From Nocardioides marmotae (GTDB taxonomy: Bacteria > Actinomycetota > Actinomycetes > Propionibacteriales > Nocardioidaceae): 64,000 bases of DNA. The notes beneath the pieces were generated by a model. It was given only the letters and a program-made list of their open reading frames with translations. It was not told the DNA's origin and ran no database searches. Of the stretch, positions 32,143-40,992 are shown piece by piece. The DNA is taken from the NCBI RefSeq assembly GCF_013177455.1, contig NZ_CP053660.1, forward strand, positions 496,001 through 560,000, read 5' to 3'. Positions within the stretch are counted from its first letter, which is position 1. Each line of letters opens with the position of its first letter. Both the position numbers and the translations under genes were made by a program.

Positions 32143-33558
32143 TCAAGCCCGGGCCGCCACGGCGTACGTGCCGGCGGATGCGCCGGCGACCCGGCCCATG
32201 GTGGTGGCGCTGGCGAGACCGTTGCCGCCGCCGAGGTAGCGCGTGCCGATGACGCCGCCGGTGCACTCGCCGGCCGCATAAAGCCCGGGGATGGCGCGGG
32301 AGTCGTCGGCGAGCACCTGGGCGCCGCCGTCGATCTCCACGCCGTACGCCGTGATGCCGATGACCGAGGTCACCAGGGGGATGCCGTAGAACGGCCCGGC
32401 GGCGACGGGGCGCAGGAACCTGGCCTCCTTGCCGAAGTCGGAGTCCACACCGGTCTCGGAGAACGAGTTGTAGCGTGCGACGGCGCCGACGACGGCGGTG
32501 GGGGAGAGACTCAGCTTCTCGGCGAGCTCCTCGAGCGTGGCGGCTTCGACCCCGCCACCGCTGCCGAGGATGTCCTTGATCCCGTCGGTGCTCCAGTAGG
32601 CCGGTCGCCCGCCGTGGGCGAACGTGGGCAGCTCAGGAGTGTCGTTGATGGCCAGCGTCGCGGCGTCGAAGACGGCGTGGACGACACCGCCGGACTGCCG
32701 GGTCACGCCGTAGATCTGCCCGTAGGGGGCGGTCTCGTCGATGATGCGGTGGCCGTCGGAGCCCAGCAGCAGGGACCAGGCCGGGATGAAGGGGTCGAAG
32801 TCGACGACCTTCATCCTCGGCGCGAGGGAAGGCTTGCAGACGTCGTGCCCGACCAGGTGGGCGCCGACGTCGTCGGCCAGCGCGATGTGGTCGCCCTGGG
32901 ACGTGTCCGGACCGATGTAGTAGAGCCACTCCTGGTGCTGGCCCACGCTCGGCAGGTGCTCGACGACGAGCTCCTTGTTGGCGCCGAAGCCGCCCGTCGC
33001 CAGCACGACCGCGTGGGCGGTGAGGTCCTCGCCCCCGGCAGAGACGCCCACGACGGCGCCGTCGCGGTGGATCAGCCGGTCCACCCGATTCCCGGTGACG
33101 ATGTCGATGCCGCGCTGCCGACAGCTGCGCTGCAGGACGTCGATCAACCGGGCGCCGCCGACGTTGCCCTTGCCGTCGACCATGTGGGTCCGCGGCACCC
33201 TCTCCCCACCGTCTCGGTGGAGGGCGGGGACGAAGTCGAGCCCGAGCGTCGCCAGCCAGTCGATCACGGGCCCGCTCTCGTCGGCGATGGAACGCGCGAT
33301 CGTGGGCTTGATCTGCCACTGGTTGGCGAGCATGTACTCGAGGTACAGCTGGTCCTTGTCGTCCTCGAGTCCGAGGGCCTTCTGGACGTGGGTCTCGGAG
33401 GCCAGGATGTGGCCGTGCGAGAGCCTGGACGCGCCGCCCACCGTGGCTGACGCCTCCACCACGAGCACGTCCGCGCCTCGCTCCTGGGCGGTCAGCGCCG
33501 CGATCAGTCCGGCAGCGCCGGAGCCCACCACGATGACGTCGAAGTCGATCTCGGACAT
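32143..33558 (-). CDS. FAD-dependent oxidoreductase, 3-ketosteroid dehydrogenase/fumarate reductase-like
   Basis: A 471-residue FAD_binding_2 protein. The FAD fold is DVIVVGSGAAGLIAALTAQERG near residue 7, followed by VVEASATVGGASRLSHG. VLATGGFGANKEL near residue 185 and the C-terminal LYAAGECTGGVIGTRYLGGGNGLASA are typical of flavocytochrome-c/KstD enzymes. Such proteins introduce or remove double bonds next to carbonyls, for example in steroid rings or enoates. The strong GAGGAGG site lies before ATG 33558. Operator site 10 is 55 bases upstream. Single-gene leftward unit, so its place in the pathway is inferred from the shared operator. Confidence 0.87.
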   Translation of the reverse strand: MSEIDFDVIVVGSGAAGLIAALTAQERGADVLVVEASATVGGASRLSHGHILASETHVQKALGLEDDKDQLYLEYMLANQWQIKPTIARSIADESGPVIDWLATLGLDFVPALHRDGGERVPRTHMVDGKGNVGGARLIDVLQRSCRQRGIDIVTGNRVDRLIHRDGAVVGVSAGGEDLTAHAVVLATGGFGANKELVVEHLPSVGQHQEWLYYIGPDTSQGDHIALADDVGAHLVGHDVCKPSLAPRMKVVDFDPFIPAWSLLLGSDGHRIIDETAPYGQIYGVTRQSGGVVHAVFDAATLAINDTPELPTFAHGGRPAYWSTDGIKDILGSGGGVEAATLEELAEKLSLSPTAVVGAVARYNSFSETGVDSDFGKEARFLRPVAAGPFYGIPLVTSVIGITAYGVEIDGGAQVLADDSRAIPGLYAAGECTGGVIGTRYLGGGNGLASATTMGRVAGASAGTYAVAARA

Positions 33559-33613
33559 CAGGAACCTCCTCTTTTCGTCCGGGACGCTAGTTCAACGGCG
33601 CTGGCCAGTCAAT

Positions 33614-33627
33614 CAATCGGCTGTTTG
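33614..33627. promoter_or_regulatory. Operator site 10 (CAAAC-N4-GTTTG family)
   Basis: CAATC-GGCT-GTTTG at 33614-33627, one half-site mismatch, upstream of the leftward KstD-like gene. Confidence 0.6.
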
Positions 33628-33656
33628 AACCGGGACATCTCAGGGCCAGGCGGGTT

Positions 33657-33670
33657 CAAACGCATGGTTG
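33657..33670. promoter_or_regulatory. Operator site 11 (CAAAC-N4-GTTTG family)
   Basis: CAAAC-GCAT-GGTTG at 33657-33670, one half-site mismatch, 129 bases before the rightward dioxygenase gene. With site 10 it makes a second divergent region carrying two operators. The remainder of 33671-33799 shows no other element I can name. Confidence 0.6.
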
Positions 33671-33799
33671 GTTGATTTTAGGCTTGACGCGGCAGGGTCG
33701 GACAACTACCTTGGCATGCGTGATGCAGGCCACAGCCGGCGCACTCCGTGCCAGTGGCCCTTGGTCTGCGATGCGTCACCATCTTGAGAGGTAGGAAGT

Positions 33800-34651
33800 A
33801 TGACGACCCTGAAGTACGAGCGACTCGCCCCCACTGTCGGAGCCAGGATCCTCGATGTCGACATCGAGCAGTTCAAGAGCGACCCCGAGCTTCCCGGCCA
33901 GGTGCTGGAGGCGCTCGAGGAGTTCGGCGTCCTGCTGTTCCGGGGGCTCGACATCGACGATGACACGCAGGCGGAGTTCGCTCACAAGCTCGGGACGGTG
34001 CGGCTCTACCCGGAGCTGCCGAAGCCGGAGATCTTCGAGGTCTCCTACCTCACCGAGAACCCGAACTCCGACAAGCTGCGCGGCAACATCAACTGGCACA
34101 TCGATGGCCTCTATGACCAGGACAACCCTGGCTCCGTCACCATGCTGAGCGCCAAGGCGATCTCCCGCGAAGGTGGGCAGACCGAGTTCGCGTCCTCCTA
34201 CAACGCCTACGAGCTGTTGACGGAGGACGAGAAGGCCTTCCTGGCCGACAAGAAGGTCGTCTTCACCTTCGAAGCCAGTCAGCGTCGAGTCTTCGACAAC
34301 CCGACGCAGGAGCAGATCGACTACTGGCGTTCACGCCCCCCGAAGACGCTGCCGCTGGTGTGGGAACACGAGAGCGGCCGGCGCTCGCTCATCCTCGGAT
34401 CCATGCACGACCACATCGAGGGCATGGACATCGACGAGGGTCGCGCGATCCTGGACCGTCTGCTCGCCCAGGCCACGGGACCGGACCACGTGTACCAGCA
34501 CACCTGGGACGTCGGTGACACCGTCTTCTTCGACAACCGCGGGCTGTACCACCGTGCGCGTCCCTTCGAAGACGGGTCGCCCCGTCGGATGAGCCGCTGC
34601 ACCCTGCTGGGCGAGGAACCGGTCCGACCGGTCGGGGCCCTGGTCGCGTGA
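33800..34651 (+). CDS. TauD/TfdA-family 2-oxoglutarate-dependent dioxygenase
   Basis: A 283-residue non-haem Fe(II) dioxygenase that couples 2-oxoglutarate decarboxylation to hydroxylation. The iron ligands are WHIDGLY (His-x-Asp near residue 101) and YHRARPF (distal His near residue 251); RMSRCTL nearby supplies the 2-oxoglutarate Arg. The fold landmarks VLLFRGL and TEFASSYNAYELL are standard. The ribosome-binding site TAGGAAG precedes ATG 33800. The substrate is unknown; family members attack taurine, chlorophenoxyacetates or sulfate esters. It is followed closely by a carboxymuconolactone decarboxylase-family gene. Confidence 0.92.
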   Translation: MTTLKYERLAPTVGARILDVDIEQFKSDPELPGQVLEALEEFGVLLFRGLDIDDDTQAEFAHKLGTVRLYPELPKPEIFEVSYLTENPNSDKLRGNINWHIDGLYDQDNPGSVTMLSAKAISREGGQTEFASSYNAYELLTEDEKAFLADKKVVFTFEASQRRVFDNPTQEQIDYWRSRPPKTLPLVWEHESGRRSLILGSMHDHIEGMDIDEGRAILDRLLAQATGPDHVYQHTWDVGDTVFFDNRGLYHRARPFEDGSPRRMSRCTLLGEEPVRPVGALVA

Positions 34652-34679
34652 CCAGGCCGAGCCGGCACCAGGCCTCGTG

Positions 34680-35204
34680 ATGCCGAGCGTCCCGCTGGCC
34701 GAGATCCCGGAGGACGTCAAGACGCGCCTGCTCGAGGCAGGTGCATCGGCCTCGATCCTGGAAGCGCCGATCTACCGGTCCTTGGCCCATCAGCCGGAGC
34801 TGCTGCGGGGCTGGATCGAGCTCTCCTGGGGGCTGCGGGCACGAGCCGTGCTCACGCCCCGGTTGCGTGAGCTGGCCATCGTGCGGATGGCCCTCCTCCA
34901 GGAGAAGGCCTCGGTGGAGGGAGGGACGTTCGTGCGCGAGGCGCACGAACGTTCCGCCCGCGAGGCCGGCGTCACGGGTGAGGAGATCTCGGCCCTCGAC
35001 GACTGGGAGCACAACGACGTGTTCCCGGCTCGCGAGCGCGCCGCGCTGGCCCTGGCGGACGCCATGCGTGCCGGATCGGTCCCCGACCACGTGCTGAGCG
35101 TGCTGGCCGAGCACTTCGAGCCGGCGGAGCGCGTGGAGCTGATCGTGACGTGCGCCTTCTACGAGCTGGTTCCTCGCGTCAACAACGCGCTCCGGGTGGG
35201 CTGA
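34680..35204 (+). CDS. Carboxymuconolactone decarboxylase-family protein
   Basis: A helical AhpD-fold protein of 174 residues (175 if GTG 34677 is the start). SWGLRARAVLTPRLRELAIVRMALL, followed by FVREAHERSAREAGVTGEEISAL and ERAALALADAMRAG, is the normal run of the family. There is no CxxC, so it is not a peroxidase-reductase. It lies 28 bases after the dioxygenase gene and is likely co-transcribed with it. Family members decarboxylate lactones or act on hydroperoxides; the function here is open. Confidence 0.82.
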   Translation: MPSVPLAEIPEDVKTRLLEAGASASILEAPIYRSLAHQPELLRGWIELSWGLRARAVLTPRLRELAIVRMALLQEKASVEGGTFVREAHERSAREAGVTGEEISALDDWEHNDVFPARERAALALADAMRAGSVPDHVLSVLAEHFEPAERVELIVTCAFYELVPRVNNALRVG

Positions 35205-35348
35205 CCGCCCTACCGTCCCCGGCCTGCCATCTCGGCTCAGGCCCCGCTGCAAGACCACACCAGGCACGTTCACGTCGCTGCGACGGACCTGCCTCCACCC
35301 CACGTTTGGCATGCCCCCGCAAGCGCGCGGGAAGAAGGGAATCTCATC

Positions 35349-36962
35349 ATGGCACGAAGGCAGGCCGCACTCGCGTCCGCACTGGTAGCGCTCGGGCTCG
35401 CGGCGGCAGCGTGTGGATCCGGCGGATCTGGGTCGAACAACGACGCTGCGGCGGGCACCGAGTGCTCCAGCAGCCCGACGGAGATGCAGTTCGGCGTCGC
35501 CACCGAGATGGCGGGGTTCGACCCCGTCAGCGGCGGTTCCAACGGCGTGGCAGGTGGCACTGAGCGCGTCGCGATCTACGACTCGATCATGCGCTACGAC
35601 CCCGACGAGGGGATGGTCGTGCCCCGGATGGCGGAGTCGTTCGAGTCCAACGCCGACTCCACGAAGTGGACCCTGAAGCTTCGCGAGGGCATCACCTTCT
35701 CCTCCGGTGCGCCAGTGGACTCCGCCGCTGTGATGTGGAACGTGGAGCACCACCGCGCCGATGGCTCAGCGTCGCTCTTCAAGCCGCAGCTCCTCCTCAT
35801 CGACAAGATGACCGAGGTCAGCCCGACCGAGCTGGTCTTCGACCTCAGCGCTCCGCGTGGCGACTTCCCCATGGTGTTCGCCACCGCCCCGGGCATGCTG
35901 CTCGACCCCGCTGCCTTCGAGGCGGCTGGTGCTGAGGCCTACGCCGGCGGCAAGGGAGTCGTCGGTGCGGGTCCGTACGAGGTGGCCTCGTTCAAGCCGG
36001 GTGAGGAGCTCGTGGTCACCCGCAAGGACAGCTACTGGGGCGACGAGCTCGGAGTGGACGGCAAGTTCTGTGTCGACACCATCCGCTTCTCCTTCATCCA
36101 GGACCCCAACGCCCGCGTCGACGCCCTCACCACCGGGCAGCTCGACGTCGGTTCCTTCGCCGACGCCGCCAGCGTGGGGAAGGTCGAGGACGCCGGTCTC
36201 GAGCTCGGCATGGCCTACAACTGGGGCAACGACGTCCTGCTGATCAACCACGGCACCGGGGGCGTCGATCGCCCCGGCAAGGACATCCGGGTGCGCCAGG
36301 CCATCGTGGAGGCGCTCGACGTCGAGCTGATCAACCAGCGTGGAGCCGGCGGGAAGGGCATCGCCACCAGCGCGCTGGTGGGCGAAGGGTCTTCGCTCTA
36401 CACCCCCGGTCTCGAGGGCCCGAAGTACGACCCCGAGAACGCCAAGCGGCTGCTGGCCGAGGCGAAGGCCGACGGCTACGACGGCAAGCTGGAGTTCAAC
36501 GTGGACAGCAGCCACGTCGACTGGGGCCTGGCGGTCGAGGGCCTCCTGGAGGCGGTCGGCTTCGAGGTGGAGGTCGACAGCTCGATGTCGCTCGCGGACC
36601 TCATCGCTCAGTCGTTCTACCCGGGTGACTACGACATCCAGTACTTCGCGATGAGCCTGGACGACGCGCAGGCCTGGGCGACGCTCCAGACCACCACGGG
36701 CCAGGCGGAGCCCGCCCTGAGCCGGGTCGGCTACCGGAGCGAAGCGTGGGGTGCTGCGCTGGACCAGCTGCGGGCGGCCACCGACCTCGAGGAGCGTCAG
36801 GCCGGCATCGCCGGGCTGCAGGAGGTCTGGAACGAGGAGTTCCCCTTCGCCATCACCCTCGGCTCGCAGCGCGGGGTGGCGTACGACCCCAAGAACGTGC
36901 GGGGCTTGAAGTTCGGCCACGCAGCGATCGCCCTGTTCGACGACGCCACCGTCGCCGAGTAG
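35349..36962 (+). CDS. ABC transporter substrate-binding lipoprotein (peptide/solute family 5)
   Basis: A 537-residue extracellular binding protein. The first 21 residues are a lipoprotein signal with lipobox LAAAAC, so Cys 22 would be lipidated. SBP_bac_5 landmarks follow: IYDSIMRYDPDEGMVVPRMAESFE, KLREGITFSSGAPVDS, and VGAGPYEVASFKPGEELVV. The family binds oligopeptides, nickel, glycosides or other solutes. It heads an apparent importer operon with two permeases and two ATPases. The upstream 144 bases hold a CACGTTTGG half-site (35301-35309) but no full operator. Confidence 0.9.
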   Translation: MARRQAALASALVALGLAAAACGSGGSGSNNDAAAGTECSSSPTEMQFGVATEMAGFDPVSGGSNGVAGGTERVAIYDSIMRYDPDEGMVVPRMAESFESNADSTKWTLKLREGITFSSGAPVDSAAVMWNVEHHRADGSASLFKPQLLLIDKMTEVSPTELVFDLSAPRGDFPMVFATAPGMLLDPAAFEAAGAEAYAGGKGVVGAGPYEVASFKPGEELVVTRKDSYWGDELGVDGKFCVDTIRFSFIQDPNARVDALTTGQLDVGSFADAASVGKVEDAGLELGMAYNWGNDVLLINHGTGGVDRPGKDIRVRQAIVEALDVELINQRGAGGKGIATSALVGEGSSLYTPGLEGPKYDPENAKRLLAEAKADGYDGKLEFNVDSSHVDWGLAVEGLLEAVGFEVEVDSSMSLADLIAQSFYPGDYDIQYFAMSLDDAQAWATLQTTTGQAEPALSRVGYRSEAWGAALDQLRAATDLEERQAGIAGLQEVWNEEFPFAITLGSQRGVAYDPKNVRGLKFGHAAIALFDDATVAE

Positions 36963-37007
36963 ACCCCACCACGACCAGCCCCCACCAAGAGAACTGAGGC
37001 ATTGAAG

Positions 37008-37748
37008 ATGGGTCGCGTAGCAATTGTCACCGGCGGTGCATCCGGCATCGGTCAGGCGATCGTCAGGAAGCTGGCCCAGGCCGGCAACGCGGTGGCCGTC
37101 CTCGATCTCGACGCCGACGCGGCCCTGGCGGAGGCAAAGGAGGTCGAGGCGGCCGGGGGCACCGCCCTCGGCCTCCCGGCCGACGTCGCCGACCGGGAGG
37201 CGGTCGACGCCGCCGTCTCCCGGGTGGCCGCCGAGCTCGGCAGGCCGACGATCGTGGTCAACAGTGCGGGCATGTCCCTGCACCGATCCTTCCTCGAGCT
37301 GACCACCGAGATGTTCGAGAAGATCGTCAGGATCAACCTGAGCGGCACCTTCAACGTCTGCCACGCCAGCCTCCCGCACCTGCTCGAGGAGGGTTGGGGT
37401 CGCATCATCAACATCTCCTCCTCCAGCGTCCATTCCGGTGTGCCGCGGATGTCCTCCTACGTCGCGGCCAAGGCGGGCGTCGTCGGGCTGACCAAGACCC
37501 TGTCGCTGGAGTTCGCCGACCGGGGTGTCACGGCCAACGCGGTGGCGCCGGGCTCGGTGGACACGCCGATGCTGCGCCGCACGATCGGCGCCGGTGACAT
37601 CCCGCAGGGTTTCCTGCCCCCGGTCGGCAGGCTCGGCGTGCCCGACGACATGGCCAACGCGGTTGCCTTCCTCGCCTCGGACGAGGCCGGCTACATCACC
37701 GGCCAGCACTGGAGCATCAACGGCGGCCGCAGCACGAGCAGCTGGTAA
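37008..37748 (+). CDS. Short-chain dehydrogenase/reductase inside the ABC importer operon
   Basis: A 246-residue FabG-like SDR: VAIVTGGASGIGQAIVRKL at the start, NSAGMS in the middle, catalytic SYVAAKAGVVGLTK near residue 155, and GQHWSINGGRSTSSW at the end. ATG 37008 is preferred to the TTG at 37002. It lies 45 bases after the binding-protein gene and 13 bases before the first permease gene, so it is embedded in the transporter operon. That suggests it acts on the imported compound. Confidence 0.88.
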   Translation: MGRVAIVTGGASGIGQAIVRKLAQAGNAVAVLDLDADAALAEAKEVEAAGGTALGLPADVADREAVDAAVSRVAAELGRPTIVVNSAGMSLHRSFLELTTEMFEKIVRINLSGTFNVCHASLPHLLEEGWGRIINISSSSVHSGVPRMSSYVAAKAGVVGLTKTLSLEFADRGVTANAVAPGSVDTPMLRRTIGAGDIPQGFLPPVGRLGVPDDMANAVAFLASDEAGYITGQHWSINGGRSTSSW

Positions 37749-37761
37749 GGGGCTATCGCCC

Positions 37762-38898
37762 ATGCAGATCCTCCTCGGGGTGGGGAGGCGAGTTCTCTAC
37801 CTCATCCCCGTGCTCTTCATCGTGTCCCTCGGGACCTTCCTGATGCTGGACCTCGTCCCCGGCGACCCGGTCGTCCACATCCTCGGACCGGACGCGACGC
37901 CGGAGCAGATGGCGGCGGTGCGCCTGGAGCTGGGTCTCGACCAGCCGCTAGTCCCGCGGTACTTCGACTGGCTGTTCGGGGTGCTCCAAGGTGACTTCGG
38001 CAGGTCCCTGCTCCCGCCGGTCGAAGATGTCTCCGAGATGCTCGCCCGGCGGTTCCCCGTCACGCTGGAGCTGGCGATCGTGGCGATGGTGCTCTCCCTC
38101 GCTTTCTCGACCCTCGTGGCACTCGTTGCCGTGTACCGCGCAGGCCGGCGGTTCGACAAGGCGTCCAACGTGCTGGCGCTCGTGGTGCTCTCCACCCCGA
38201 GCTTCCTGATCGCCCTGTTGCTCGTCTTCTTCCTGGTCTTCCGTCCCGGCATGGTCAAGTGGGCGATCCTGGGCGTCGGCCTCGCCACCGTCGCGTGGCT
38301 GGTCTACCGGGCCCTCGTCAAGACCAGGGACCTCTCGCGCGGCGAGCGTCGTGGGCAGCTCGCTCTGGGGTTGGGGGTGGCTGCTGCGGTCGCGGTCGCC
38401 ACGGTCGTGCTCTGGCAGGTCTGGCCGGCGTTCCCCCGCCAGGGTTTCGCCCGCCTCGGCGACGGCGGCGGCCTATGGAACCACCTGGAGCACCTCTTCC
38501 TCCCTGCCGTGACGCTGGCACTCGTGGAGGGTGCGGTGTTCGCGCGGGTGCTTCGCAACGATCTCGGCTCCACCCTGAAGGAGGACTTCGTGCTGTTCGC
38601 ACGTGCGAAGGGCATGCCCGGGCGGCGCGTCCTGCTCAGCGATGCCTTGCGACCGTCCTCGTTCACGCTGATCACGGTGGCCGGGGTGTCGTTCGGGCGA
38701 CTGCTCGGCGGCACCATCATCGTGGAGACGATCTTCAACCTGCCGGGCATGGGCACGATGATCGTGCGGGCCGTCGGCGCTGGCGACTTCCGCGTGGTGC
38801 AGGCAGGCGTTCTCGTGATCGCGGTCTTCTACGTCGTGATCAACTCGCTGATCGACATCTCCTACTCCTACCTGGATCCGAGGGTCCGCCGTGGCTGA
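37762..38898 (+). CDS. ABC transporter permease (DppB/OppB-like)
   Basis: A 378-residue membrane permease. The N-terminal GRRVLYLIPVLFIVSLGTFLMLDLVPGDPV is characteristic of DppB proteins, and the EAA loop region near FARAKGMPGRRVLLSDALRP couples to the ATPase. Between about residues 150 and 235 it carries an extra hydrophobic stretch (FRPGMVKWAILGVGLATVAW, then LALGLGVAAAVAVATVVLW) not present in ordinary DppB of about 315-335 residues. It probably has eight rather than six membrane helices. ATG 37762 follows the SDR gene. Confidence 0.9.
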   Translation: MQILLGVGRRVLYLIPVLFIVSLGTFLMLDLVPGDPVVHILGPDATPEQMAAVRLELGLDQPLVPRYFDWLFGVLQGDFGRSLLPPVEDVSEMLARRFPVTLELAIVAMVLSLAFSTLVALVAVYRAGRRFDKASNVLALVVLSTPSFLIALLLVFFLVFRPGMVKWAILGVGLATVAWLVYRALVKTRDLSRGERRGQLALGLGVAAAVAVATVVLWQVWPAFPRQGFARLGDGGGLWNHLEHLFLPAVTLALVEGAVFARVLRNDLGSTLKEDFVLFARAKGMPGRRVLLSDALRPSSFTLITVAGVSFGRLLGGTIIVETIFNLPGMGTMIVRAVGAGDFRVVQAGVLVIAVFYVVINSLIDISYSYLDPRVRRG

Positions 38899-39946
38899 GA
38901 TGAATCTGGCAGTCGTGCCGGGCGCATGGACGACGTCGAGGTCCCGGGCGAGGGGCGCGGTCGGGGCAGTGCTGCTGCTCGCGGGCCTCACCCTGTTCGT
39001 CGCCGCGCTCTCCGGAGCTACCTCCGACACCCCGGTGTGGGTGCGGGTGACGATGTCGCTGGCGGGAGTGGCCGGCAGCTGTCTCGGTGTCCAGTGGGTC
39101 TGCACCGCAGCGTTCGGCCGCAAGATCGACCTCGCGTTCTGGACCTCGGTGTGCTGGATCGGCTTGATCGTGCTCGCCGCGGTCGTGGTGGACTGGCTCC
39201 CCCTGGCGGAGGCACGAGACGTCTCCCAGGCACTGCGCGAGCCCCTGATGGCGCCTCCCGACCTGCTCTCCCGACACCCGCTCGGGACCGACAACCAGGG
39301 TCTCGACATCCTCGCCGGCATCATCTACGGCGCACGGGTCTCCCTCGTCGTCTCGGTGGGGGCCACCCTCATCGGCATGGTCGTCGGCGGGCTGATCGGG
39401 ATCATGGCCGGTTGGTTCGGCGGCAAGATCGATTTCGTCGTGCGACTCCTGACCGACTCCATGCTCGCGTTCCCCCCGCTGATCCTCCTGCTCGCGATGG
39501 TGGCGATCCTGCGGCCCAGCGTGCTGAACGTGACGCTGGCACTGGGGGTCCTCGGCATCCCGCTCTACATCCGCCTCGCGCGGGTGGCGGCGATGGTGGT
39601 CGCCCCTCGTGAGTACGTGCTGGCGGCGAAGACACTCGGGGCGAGGAGCGGACGGATCATGGCCCGAGAGCTGTTGCCGAACGTCGCGCTCCCCGTGCTG
39701 TCCTATGGCTTCATCGTGGTCGGTGTGCTGATCGTGGCCGAGGCGTCGTTGAGCTTCCTGGGCCTGAGCATCGCTCGGCCGACGCCGACTTGGGGAAACA
39801 TGATCGCTGCCGGACAGAACGAGTTCCAGGACCATCCTCACCTCGTGGCTGCGCCCGGCATCGTGCTGGCGATGACGGTGTACGCGATCAACATCATCGG
39901 CGAAAGGATGCGGGCGAAGTGGGATCCGCGGCAGAACAAGCTCTGA
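38891..39946 (+). CDS. ABC transporter permease (DppC/OppC-like)
   Basis: A 351-residue permease. An N-terminal pair of hydrophobic helices precedes the DppC landmark LLSRHPLGTDNQGLDILAGIIYGARVSL near residue 120, and the EAA loop EYVLAAKTLGARSGRIMARELLPN near residue 240. It starts at GTG 38891, overlapping the first permease by eight bases. Together the two form the membrane channel. Like its partner it carries extra N-terminal helices compared with ordinary DppC (about 300 residues). Confidence 0.9.
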   Translation: MAEMNLAVVPGAWTTSRSRARGAVGAVLLLAGLTLFVAALSGATSDTPVWVRVTMSLAGVAGSCLGVQWVCTAAFGRKIDLAFWTSVCWIGLIVLAAVVVDWLPLAEARDVSQALREPLMAPPDLLSRHPLGTDNQGLDILAGIIYGARVSLVVSVGATLIGMVVGGLIGIMAGWFGGKIDFVVRLLTDSMLAFPPLILLLAMVAILRPSVLNVTLALGVLGIPLYIRLARVAAMVVAPREYVLAAKTLGARSGRIMARELLPNVALPVLSYGFIVVGVLIVAEASLSFLGLSIARPTPTWGNMIAAGQNEFQDHPHLVAAPGIVLAMTVYAINIIGERMRAKWDPRQNKL

Positions 39947-40992
39947 GCACGGTGCCGACCGGGGCGGCGGCAGCACCTCTCCTCGAGGTCAGCAACCTAC
40001 GCACCGTCCTGCCGACCGGCCGGGGGCCGGTGCGTGCCGTCGACGGCGTCAGCTTCTCGGTGGACGAGGGCGAGACGCTCGGCATCGTCGGTGAGTCCGG
40101 CTCGGGCAAGTCGGTCTTGATGCGAACCATCATGAACCTCCTGCCGGAGACGGTCCTCATCGATGAGCAGAGCGAGATCCGGTTCGCGGGTCGAGACATC
40201 CGTGGGATGTCGCCGGCCGAGGCGAAGCACTTCTGGGGCAAGGAGATCGCGATGGTCTTCCAGGACCCGATGACCTCGCTGAACCCGGTCAAGAAGGTCG
40301 GCACCCAGCTGACCGAGTCGCTCCGGTTCCACCTGGGCCTCTCCCGCAAGGCTGCCGTCGAGCGGGCGCTCGAACTGCTGAACATGGTCCGGATCCCGGA
40401 GCCGCGCCGACGCATGGACCAGTACCCGCACGAGATGTCGGGCGGCATGCGCCAACGGGTGGTGATCGCGATCGCGCTCGCCTGCGAGCCCCGCCTGCTC
40501 ATCGCTGACGAGCCCACCACGGCCCTCGACGTGACCGTGCAACGCGGGGTCCTCGACCTGCTGGCCGAGATCCAGGCGACCCGGGGCATGGCGATGATCC
40601 TCATCACCCACGACCTCGGCGTGGTGGCGGGCCGGGCGAACCGGGTGGGCGTGATGTACGGAGGCCAGCTCATGGAGCTCGCCGACACCCGCACGCTCTT
40701 CCGCGAGGTGCGCCATCCGTACACAGCCGCGCTCCTGGCCTCGATCCCGGACCTGAACCAGCCGAGCCACACCCGTTTGGCCACCATCGAGGGCCGGCCG
40801 CCGGACATGGTGAACCCGCCAGAGGGTTGCCGCTTCGCGCCGCGGTGTCAGCACGTCACCGATGCGTGCACCGCCGGGACTCCGGCGTTCGTCAGCCTCG
40901 GCGACCGAGACAGGGGGGTGCGCTGCATCCTGCCGTCCGCTCTTGAGGGTGCCCCCGCCCACCTCCCGCAACCTGTTCTTACGGAGATCTGA
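39919..40992 (+). CDS. ABC transporter ATP-binding protein (DppD/OppD-like)
   Basis: A 357-residue ATPase for the importer. Walker A is GESGSGKSVL, the signature is MSGGMRQRV, Walker B is LLIADEPTTALD, and the H-loop is ITHDLGVV. The C-terminal oligopeptide-transport extension carries CRFAPRCQHVTDAC, the cysteine cluster of this family. GTG 39919 with upstream AAAGGATG is taken as the start; GTG 39952 is the alternative. The stop overlaps the ATG of the next ATPase gene. Confidence 0.9.
   Translation: MGSAAEQALSTVPTGAAAAPLLEVSNLRTVLPTGRGPVRAVDGVSFSVDEGETLGIVGESGSGKSVLMRTIMNLLPETVLIDEQSEIRFAGRDIRGMSPAEAKHFWGKEIAMVFQDPMTSLNPVKKVGTQLTESLRFHLGLSRKAAVERALELLNMVRIPEPRRRMDQYPHEMSGGMRQRVVIAIALACEPRLLIADEPTTALDVTVQRGVLDLLAEIQATRGMAMILITHDLGVVAGRANRVGVMYGGQLMELADTRTLFREVRHPYTAALLASIPDLNQPSHTRLATIEGRPPDMVNPPEGCRFAPRCQHVTDACTAGTPAFVSLGDRDRGVRCILPSALEGAPAHLPQPVLTEI

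Noticed and set aside
35301..35309. CACGTTTGG before the ABC importer as another operator
   Set aside because: Only one half-site matches; the opposite half is absent, so it was not counted.
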